From Chrysoperla carnea (lineage: Eukaryota > Arthropoda > Insecta > Neuroptera > Chrysopidae), in the NCBI RefSeq assembly GCF_905475395.1, contig NC_058342.1, positions 32,632,140 through 32,696,139 on the forward strand: DNA of 64,000 nt, in the 5' to 3' direction. A program made the translations under genes and the position numbers. The notes beneath the pieces were generated by a model that worked only from the letters and a program-made list of their open reading frames with translations, was not told where the DNA came from and did no database searches. Below, one piece after another: positions 55,447 through 64,000 of this stretch. How positions within the stretch are numbered: position 1 is the first letter of the stretch; every line of letters starts with the position of its first letter.

Positions 55447-55700
55447 TTAGAAAAAAAATTCAAGCTTTCTTTTCTGTTTCGCGAAAGTGTTGGTAATGTG
55501 ATCGATATCCTGATGTTTAGGAGAGCTAACTCGGCTAATCTTTCCTGTCCCATTGAGACATGCAATCAAAATTTTACCCCACGAAGTATAGAAAACGATC
55601 TCTCTGTGGTAGCTACGCTCGGCAGAAGAGTTGTCAGTATTTGTAAGAACATTTTTATATTAGGGTACAAATCTTGGTCGCATGCTTCAATGAAATGAGC
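55447..55700 (-). pseudogene. hAT transposase C-terminal dimerisation region, relic
   Basis: The minus strand encodes YPNIKMFLQILTTLPPSVAT, then TERSFSILRGVK, a stop, SMGQERLAELALLNI and a basic AKQKRKLE end. This is the hAT C-terminal dimerisation signature (the family usually reads LLxLPVSxxxxERSFSxLRxxKTWLR, then xxRLxxLALLxI). One in-frame stop interrupts it, and the catalytic and BED-finger parts are absent. It may be what is left of an autonomous partner of the hAT-like ends at 5886-6165 and 46018, but nothing proves this. Confidence 0.8.
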
Positions 55701-57996
55701 AATTATGTTGTTTTAGTGGCCGTTACTTCTGGTAGTTAATTTTAATTTACTTTTAAGGGTAGTAATCTTTCCTAGATTTAATTTTTAATATTTTATTACT
55801 TTTTTAGGGCGTTGCAGATCTATTTTATTTTTATATTTAAGGGTTTTAAGATATGTTTATTAATAATAATTTTATAAGTCTAGCTAAATATTTTTATTTT
55901 TAGTCCTGAAGGGACTTTACTATAACATAACAAAATGCCTTCTCTATTAGAACAAAATGCATAATTCTGCCCACAGAAATGATGACTTGTGTTTGCCATA
56001 AATGACGTGACACACTTGACTATAGATTAAAAAAAAAATGGTGTTTGTAATTATTCTACAGTGCAGACTTCAATCTAATAATTACAATAAAATGAATAGT
56101 GAATAGATTCCCGCGTAAACTTTATAATAGATTTGATTTGATGATGACGTAAACATAATGAACGTAGAGCGCAGCGCATAAAGAGTGCAATTAGAATGAG
56201 TAAATTAGAATGAAGTTACTAACTGAACTTAAGTTAAGTGTAGGTTTTTTGTTGTTATGAAATAAATTCAAGTTTATATCAATAAATTAATAATATTTTA
56301 ATAACAAATAAATTATTAAATATTATTATCATTATTATTGTTATAAATATTTTTTTAAATGTTAATGCTATTTAATTTATTATTGGTTGGCTGAACTTAC
56401 ACAGCTACTGAATAACGTATTATTTTAATTTAATCAAAATATAAATATCAACAATTGACTTCATTTCATAGTACAGGCAATACAGTCAAAATTTAATCTT
56501 TTGCTTGAAAATTTCTCAAAATTGATGGAAATTGAATAATAAGTAGTTGATAGAAGATAGAAGATAGTTTAGAGATAGAACAAAAGTTTAAATATAAAAA
56601 AATTAACAACTTTTGTTTGAAACATTTTTTCGTAAGCATCACTGTTTACCCGCGAGGGCACAAATTAGTTTATAAACTAGCATATACTATATCTACCAAA
56701 GAAGTGAGACGAAAGATACTCAATACTTTTTTGTGTAAGAGTGGCTCTCTTTCTTTACTTACTCAACACTGCCTTTATAGAGTATTTCAACAATTAACTC
56801 AGTCAATTGTTTGTTTTCACTTGTTTTTTCTAATAACTAATTTCTGGAATTAAAATTGACTTAAAGTGCAATCGGTTGCGGGTAATCTTAGGTTGCGGGT
56901 ACTAATCTAGGCAGAGGGAGATTGATCAATTACAATTAATGGGGCGGTAAATTAATCATAGTGTCGTCACTTGGGTAAGAACAAAGTAATCGACTCCACC
57001 CACACCATAAAAATTTAATTGTGATCGGATGTAGTTTAAATTAATAGATATTAAAAATAATGATGTAGGTGGCCTGTATTAGAAACGTATATGTCTGAGA
57101 AACGGAGGTTGAATCCTATTATTATTATTATTATTATTAATATATGAAATATGGTGGAAGCAGGAAAATCAGGCCATGTTTACCATAAAAATTCATTATT
57201 ATTCGTATTCTTCTCACCAAACCCTTTCATTTGATACCCATTTCATGTGAGTGCATAAAAAATACCTAGTCCACCATGTTGGATTTAGAATGACGTCACT
57301 TAGCTAACCATACATTGTCACCCAACATAAACGTGTATGCAAAATTTCAATCGGTTGCGAATAACTGCTTTAAAATTCAGTTGCAAGATTTAACTGGAAC
57401 AAACATGCATTCATAAAAACATTGCAAATAAAAGTTTGTAATAAAAAAAAAGAAGCATCTAATATGACCTTAGATCAAGTTATATTACCGACCAGTTTTT
57501 TTTTCAGCCATTTTTATTCAAACACAAAATTTATAAAAAATTTTGCATAATTAGTTTATCTGTGATAAATAATTTTAATTATAGGTACAACGATCATGAG
57601 AGCGGATAACGGATTTATTGTTAAATGTTTTCTCGTGTTCAGGTCATGCCGCGCCACGCTCGGTATAATTATTAAAAAAAAAAAAAAACAAAAAACTAGA
57701 TTTTGTAGCCTTGGTGTTTTTTTCTAACATTGTTGCAGATTCATAAGCAAAATCTAATATAGATGGCATGTGTTGAATCGATTAGAATACAGTCGACATC
57801 TTTTAAAGCGACCACTTGGTTATTTACGAACATTTGAGAAAGTAAAACTGCATTCAAACATAAATACACATAAATACATTTGTGAAAATATTTTTTATTA
57901 TAATACTAGCAGTTACACGGTCGCATCGCTGGATAATTTCAACTTTAAAAACAAAAACATAACGCCATATACCATACCAATATTGTAATAAACGCC
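55701..57996. other. Noncoding, no gene seen
   Basis: AT-rich, with a piece of family B at 56570-56650 (AGAACAAAAGTTTAAATAT, TTTTGTTTGAAACATTTTTT) and an ATT/ATA microsatellite at about 57118-57142. No reading frame on either strand resembles a protein family. Confidence 0.45.
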
Positions 57997-58250
57997 ATGC
58001 ATTTTTTACCGTGTATTTATTGTAATTTTACACACAAAATAGGGATCATTTTAAGCAATATAAAGGGAATCATTTTACCCGTAACGATATATTTGAATAT
58101 CGTCATAAAAACTGATCTTAAAATTCATTATATGCAGCTATTATTAATAACACGACCAACATGTGTATATATAAAAATACTTTCGGTTATAACAACGAAA
58201 ATTGTTGGTCCCTTGAATGTCGTTATAAGCGATTTTGACTGTACTCACAA
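57997..58250 (-). repeat. Dispersed repeat with AAAATGATCCC motif, reverse copy
   Basis: The reverse complement of 57997-58135 matches 45115-45250 (TATTCAAATATATCGTTACG, GGTAAAATGATTCCCTTTAT). It is followed by TCGTTATAAGCGATTTTGAC at 58218-58240, the inverted end also found near 35270. Confidence 0.6.
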
Positions 58251-59289
58251 AATAATGTATGTATAGATGGAAATTTAATAAATTCAAGGTATTTTAGTTA
58301 CCAATTATAGGTTTTTCTTGTCTATATACCGGCAGGGTTTTCTTCATTCAATGTAAAGGACCCTGAAAAATGTACACGTGGCACGCATGTAAGAAAAATG
58401 ATTTTCAGTTCTGTTCAATTTTCCACTGCACCAAAGTATTAAAGTAACAAAATCTTTACACAAAATTTTACCTACTTTTAAAACAGCTGTATCTCTGCGA
58501 AAAATCATCGAATTTGGAACTTCAGTAGCTCATTTGAAAGCTTGTACTTTCTATTTTTGGAATCTATTGCTCAAAAATTTGTATCATCCTCTGTCGCTTT
58601 GTATTGCGGGTTAAAATGGTGAGAAATGTTATCCTCAAATTTTATATGTTTAATGGAACAAAATTTTACCTAAATTTCCAATAGATGTATCTCTAATACA
58701 TAAGAATTGAAATTTCTCAATTGAGCTAAAGTTTTCATGTTCAGAATGAAACCTTGATCCAAAAATCTTCTCATGGCATAATTATAGCAGATAATTTAAT
58801 TGTTGGGCAGTTTCCCATATGTTTTAATATTTCTTCAATTTCTCTGATTACCCAGTTCATTCATAGATCATAGATCATAGATCAAATTGAATCTGGAGTA
58901 AACTAAATGTAATAATTTGTATGATAAAATATTAATAGATGAATGATTTATGAATAATTAAATAATCAAAATCTAATAATAATTAGATAAATTATGTTAA
59001 TTTGTCATCATAGTTTTAAATTAATTAATTTATTCATTTTTAAAATATTAATTAGTGGTAATTAATTCAATTGAATTCAATAACTAGGTACTTAATGAAC
59101 TTTAGCCTTTAAAAATTAATTACAAATTAAAATATTATATGACTTTAATTTATTTACTCATATATTCCACGAAATTATAGACTTAAATAGGAAGGTTTAT
59201 AAATTTGATTTATAAACCTTCGAACACGAACTTTAGAAATAATTAACTTGGTCTCAAAATATTTATTGTATATATTTCGGGCAATACAG
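58251..59289. other. Noncoding, no feature recognised
   Basis: AT-rich. TCATAGATCATAGATCATAGAT near 58860-58882 is a small tandem repeat. No gene seen. Confidence 0.4.
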
Positions 59290-59560
59290 TAAAAAATACT
59301 CGAATTAATCTAATTGAAGTAATCATCGAATAATGGCAATTTTTTTATACTTTTGGGTCAAAATTATCGTATGTACCGAGTTTTATCCAATTCCGAAAAA
59401 AAATTAATTTTGAATTTTTAGATAAAATTTAGTTTATAAGGTGATTATGATCCATAAAATAAAATAAAAACCGAGTTTATTTGACGAATGAACCACAAAA
59501 TTTTTGAAATATCGACTAAAAACGACCCAGATACTGCGATATTTCTGATATTCGTGTCAG
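59290..59560. repeat. Palindromic repeat A, single diverged unit
   Basis: It has TTTTGGGTCAAAATTATCGT, then AGGTGATTATGATCCATAAA and GAGTTTATTTGACGAATG, the two opposed halves of repeat A. The 133-bp minisatellite starts right after it. Confidence 0.6.
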
Positions 59561-59569
59561 CGATCCCAA

Positions 59570-60045
59570 AAACCCATCAGTAACGAGTTTGGACTGATTA
59601 TATGACGTATTTCTTGAAAACTCCAGGAAGCGGTGGGGATACCGTTGCACCAGGTACCTTTGGGACCAATTCTTTAACGTTATTCGTGTTCAACGACCCC
59701 CGAATCCTTCGTGTAACAAGTTTGGACTGATTATATGACGAATTTCTCGAAAATCAGAGGAAGCGGCGGAGATTCCGTTGCACCAGGTACCTCTGAGACC
59801 AATTCTTTCACGATATTCGAGTTCAACGACCCCAGAATCCTTCGTGTAACGAGTTTGGACTGTTATATATGACGAATTTCTGGTGAACTTCAGGAGACGA
59901 CGGAGATACTGTTGCACCGAGGTTAGATCGATTATATAACAAATTTCCCGAAAACTATACTAGGCGACGAGGAACCGTTTACGCAGAGCACCAGGTCCCT
60001 CTGAGACCAATTCTGTCACGATATTCGTATTCAACCCCCGTTACC
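59570..60045. repeat. GC-richer 133-bp minisatellite, about 3.5 units
   Basis: GTTGCACCAGGTACC recurs at 59645 and 59778 (133-bp spacing), then in altered form near 59905 and 59986. Each unit has GGACCAATTCTTTAACG- or GAGACCAATTCTTTCACG-like words, TTCAACGACCCC and GAGTTTGGACTGATTATATG. Its base composition is clearly above that of the neighbours. The short open frame across it (59690-59917, minus) is a by-product of the repeat. Confidence 0.82.
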
Positions 60046-60226
60046 CTGACTGCTCTAACTTCTACAACGTTCAGTGGGATAGATTTGCTTACTGACAACC
60101 GTGGGTATTGGTAAAAAAATAAAACACATTAAATATTTAGTTTTTTTTTTGTATTTAAACACACATTTTTTTACTCCTAAATATATGAATTAATGACAAT
60201 CAAAAATGGAGCATGAAACATTTCTA

Positions 60227-60250
60227 CGTAATCGTAATCGTAATCGTAAT
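60227..60250. repeat. CGTAAT hexamer microsatellite, four units
   Basis: Four exact copies of CGTAAT in a row. It is followed by a long T-rich tract (60300-60560). Confidence 0.8.
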
Positions 60251-60713
60251 TCATAAATAGAGAAAAATGATATTATTTTCATTATTTTGTTATTTGTTTT
60301 TTTTTATATATATTTTAAATAATTTTCTATTTTTTGTGTATTTTTTTTTTAAATTTTTCCATTTTCAATAAAATGCTTTATACTTTTTCTTAATTTTATT
60401 TAAATTTTTTTCATTTTTTTTTTGTTTCTTTTAGAATTTATAATAATTTTTTTCTGTCAATATATTTTTTTAAATTAAAATTTTAGGCTTTGGCTATTTT
60501 TTTTTATTATTTTTTATTAAATATAAATATTAGGTTTTTTTTGTATTTATTTATTAAATATATATATATAGATGTATTTATGTATATTTTATAGTCTATT
60601 TCATATAAATTGAACATATTCTTGTACATCAAAAATATTATGTGTTTTTGAGCTGCAATCTTGGACGCAACTATATTAACGCAAATTGAGAAAAACTAAC
60701 CTAGTTTTTATGT

Positions 60714-60776
60714 AAATGGAGGCCAGTGGATAACGCAGGTTTACACATAAATATGCGTTATCCACTGATCTCCATT
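60714..60776. repeat. Small palindrome with about 22-bp arms
   Basis: ATGGAGGCCAGTGGATAACG then CA at the left pairs with TGCGTTATCCACTGATCTCC then AT at the right, around a 16-bp loop. It looks like a minimal inverted-repeat element or a strong RNA hairpin. Confidence 0.7.
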
Positions 60777-61439
60777 TGTGCCACATCAACTAACCTGCGT
60801 CTCTCTTCTGAGGAAAAACGTCCTTAGAAGGGATATTTTCAAATTTTCCTTCTTCAAAGAAAAATCCATATCCTAATAAGTTCAAACTACCAAGTCACTT
60901 TCTTTAAAATCCAAAAGATTTCGTTGGAAAACTGTTGGATCGATTAATTTCGATCGTATAGTTACGCCACTATTATTGATTCACATGAAATTGATTGCTT
61001 AACGAACCAGCGTTAAATATAAAACGATTGAACGTTTGATATACATGAATATGTTAATCAGCAATGAAATGTTGGCTGATTTCACAGAAGAATCAAGAAA
61101 AATATTTCCCTGAATGTAATATTCAGTATGAACAGAAAATGGAAATGATAATATAAATTTTAAAGCCTATGACAACTTGAGAGTTTTTTTTACTTTATTG
61201 TACATTCTGTACTTTCAAAATATTCAATTAGCTTAACAAAATATATGCGATTACAACGCTGTCAAGTCACTCAAACCTAGAACTCTACAAATGGTAGTAA
61301 GACCGTCCGCCATTTTTATGCTTATGTGAAATTCATAAAAAGTTCTTAAATACTGTTTTTTGTAAAGGTTAGTTGATACTTCAGCTGTCAAATTTCAATG
61401 GACAAAGTCAAATAAAAATTTTACCCAGATTTTCCCGTA

Positions 61440-61820
61440 TTAAGGTATAGTTCCTATGCACTGCGTCAGTCGTTCTGAGCATCTGACGCAAACTTGACTG
61501 TTTTTTCTGAAAGTGAAGTCAAGTAAACTGAAATAAAATGAGTGACGAAGAAATTCTATTGGAAGAAATGATGCTTGAGGGTAATGCTGAAATCCATACT
61601 TATGTAAAACAATGAAAGATGAAGGTTTCTTCCGGGAATTTTTTAAACTTATAGGATAATATTATAATTTTTTAAGCATAAAGGATAATATTATAATAGA
61701 ATCTTTACACAAATATCAGTATCTTATAGCTCATGAAGCAGCTTTTCGTCACTTAAAACTGCTTGGGAATATGTTTTTATGTGGTTGCGTTTGCGTGAGT
61801 GCGACTACTTAAAGAGAGAA
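61440..61820 (+). pseudogene. Possible DNA transposon scrap, unassigned
   Basis: An ATG at 61538 opens MSDEEILLEEMMLEGNAEIH. After a shift of one base the sequence reads KTMKDEGFFREFFKLIG. An acidic start followed by a DExxFxxxF segment recalls the N-terminus of Harbinger-type nuclease proteins, but the match is short and the rest is broken. TTAAGGTATAGTTCC upstream might be an element end. Tentative. Confidence 0.25.
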
Positions 61821-64000
61821 AACGTTCCTTAACTTAAATATAGTATTTGAGAATATTTCATCCATTTGACAGTAGCACAAACATGGCGAACAATTTTACT
61901 AACATATTTAGAGTCCTAAACTAACCATTGTTTACTGTTTAGACTCATAGATGTCAGTGTGGATTGTGCGCGTGCGCGATATACAAACATACCTGTCTTA
62001 AATCCTTCTTTAAAATTTTACATTCACATTACACATAATATTTTGTGGAAGCTAAATTCAGTATTTTGGAACATACAAATGAAAAACTATATTTTTGAAA
62101 AATTTTACACTTTAATTTTTTTTAAATTTATTTTTAAAAATTGTTTTTCCTTAATAAGTACGTTAATGTTATATTGCTTAATTGGTTTTATTTTTATCGA
62201 TTTTTGTTATCTTTTATTTGTTTGGTTTTGGGATTAAATGCATTTGAATTTATTTTCTTTGATAAACAGTCTGAAAAAAGCGATTAATTCAATAAATTTC
62301 TAATCTTAATTTATTAGTATTAGTTATTAATTATTAGATGTAGTCCAATTAATAAAAGTCTAAAATCTTTATTCACTTTATGATTAAGTTTAATTAAAGA
62401 CCAGCTATAACTATTTGGATTCCTTTCGATTTGCTCTTCTAATCATATTTTGAGAGTGAAAATATTGGAGCAGGGAAAAAATCTAAAAAATTAATTTCGT
62501 TTTTACTGAGTACGATTTATATTAAACTAATGAAAGTATACGAATAGGTCCGATAATTTTTTTATACTTTTTTGCTTGCACCTTTACTCTTGCGATGAGA
62601 GAAATTCTCAGAATTTGAATTGTAAACGTTATTTATGTTTTAAATCGAGCGTGATTAAAATGCTCATTACGCGAGTGCTAACGGGTAAAGATTTTACTAG
62701 TTAATTTGATGAATGAAACTTTTTGACCGAATAAAACTTGAACTTAACTTTTTGAATAATATAGACCTTTATTAACTGGTGTAATAATTGATGTCAATTA
62801 AAAACTGTTATGATAATTTTTAATATTTTTATTTGCAGTTTCTGAAATAATCGACCAAAGGTGTGAACTGTCCAGCTCGGTTTTTTTTTAAGGTAAGAAA
62901 TTTATTTGAAATTATTAATTATTTTTTAAAAAATTTTTACTTACATATTTATAAGAAGATTATAACATTTTTTGTATTTTTTTTATTATGAAAATAGTCT
63001 CAATTCTTTGCAAGGAGGCCTGATTTTTAAACGTATTCCAAGGATTCAAATAATTTTATCTATCACAGCAAATAGAAAAAACTCTGGCTTTCAATTCTAT
63101 TTACATCAATTTTATTTGATTAAAATTCATGTAAAACAAATATTTATTGAACGGCCATGTTTTTTGTTGTTGCGCAGAATTCATTTCAATATATCTTGCG
63201 CATGTATGTTTATCATATTGATAGACAAACAAAAAACATTGCTCACGTTTTGTTTTAGTTTAGTTTATGAGTTTTGTGAGGGTACTGTGTAAGCGCATGC
63301 GCCTATGCACATCCTCCTCTCATATAAATATTTTTATTAAAGCCATACACACATTTAGTCTACAAATAAGGCATTAACTATTTTTTTTAAGTTAATATCA
63401 CAAACTAGATCACGAAGTTTACGAATAAAAAAATAAATAATATTCACCCTGCTAAAAATTCTTTAAACAAATTCAAATTTTTAACTTTACCGCCAATTAG
63501 CCATCAGCACTGCTATAGCTGTGTGAATCGAGTAAAGTTTAATGAACTAGATTCTTTTATTGAGTCTTTTTTTTTTGGGTGTATTTCTTTGAAAAGTTGT
63601 ATTTTCTAATTCATAATATTCTTGTTAAGCTCAATTTATAACGTTTGTTTCAAAACAATCAAATTTTAATCGCGAATTTAATAAGCTGTCTTCATACGCG
63701 ATTTGAAAGGGAAGCAAGACGTGGTACTTGGTAATTGAGCGATTGTTTTATCTTGCATCCACGGTAACACTGTCTCTAGTTCAGCGCCGGACTTAAGAAT
63801 CTAGAATCTTCAAAAGAGTGTTCTTTTTTTAATCTCCATAATCCATGATGCTAGTCTTTGTCATAGTTGGGGCCCTCAGTAAAAACTTGTCATTCGTTCA
63901 TTGTTTTTGTACCCATAGTCCACTTTGTTGTCCTTTTTTCAATTATTGGCTCTTGCAACACAAAATTTGCCGCCTCTAACTCTATTGACACGTTAATTTA
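61821..64000. other. Noncoding right end of window
   Basis: AT-rich, with T runs and no recognisable gene on either strand. The open frames at 61959-62237 and 62972-63292 are rich in Phe, Ile, Tyr and Lys, as expected of chance frames in AT-rich DNA. At 63782, CAGCGCCGGACTTAAG and a later GGGGCCCTCAG look like one end of a hAT-type element whose other end would be outside the window. Confidence 0.4.

Noticed and set aside
55498-55698. Plus-strand frame of 66 codons
   Set aside because: It is the antisense shadow of the hAT transposase relic on the minus strand.
59690-59917. Minus-strand frame of 75 codons
   Set aside because: It lies across minisatellite units and has no family resemblance.
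62972-63292. 106-codon frame near the right edge
   Set aside because: Composition is typical of chance frames in AT-rich DNA, with no recognisable domain or clear exon borders.

Overview
The window is nuclear DNA from an intron-rich, AT-rich animal, most likely an insect. The genes are split by GT-AG introns, the proteins are of metazoan type, and the spaces are full of short non-autonomous DNA elements and LINE 3' ends. Protein content alone does not fix the order. I see no bacterial, organellar or viral gene set.

Nine host genes can be read, eight of them complete. From left to right: VPS50/syndetin (minus strand, N-terminal 609 codons, running off the left edge); a short SRA1-like gene (plus); KRTCAP2 (minus), whose 3.5 kb second intron contains the intronless gene SARNP (plus); CRELD (plus); PAM16/Magmas (minus); CHIC2-like (plus); CYFIP/Sra-1 (plus, 14 coding exons, 1286 aa); and TTC39 (minus, 8 coding exons spread over 15 kb, 582 aa). 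The exon joins given were each checked for splice sites and reading phase. The last 9.9 kb has no host gene that I can recognise.

The genes are housekeeping or cell-biology genes and do not form one pathway. Membrane traffic (VPS50), ER glycosylation and folding (KRTCAP2, CRELD), mRNA export (SARNP), mitochondrial import (PAM16), vesicle/plasma membrane (CHIC2) and actin control through the WAVE complex (CYFIP) are all represented. Three pairs are divergent (VPS50/SRA1-like, KRTCAP2/CRELD, PAM16/CHIC2). The KRTCAP2/CRELD pair has only 446 bp between start codons and is the best candidate for a shared promoter.

Most of the remaining sequence is repeat-derived. There are four 3' ends of one LINE family, each in an intron of a different gene. 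A second LINE ends in telomere-like TAACC repeats. There are remnants of hAT and Tc1/mariner-type transposases, two tRNA-like SINE heads, several families of short inverted-repeat elements (one copy with a perfect 8-bp target duplication), a 316-bp satellite inside a TTC39 intron, a 306-bp palindromic tandem repeat and a 133-bp minisatellite. I found no convincing undescribed protein system. The most notable points are the nested SARNP gene, the shortened SRA1-like gene, and the repeat families described here from the sequence.
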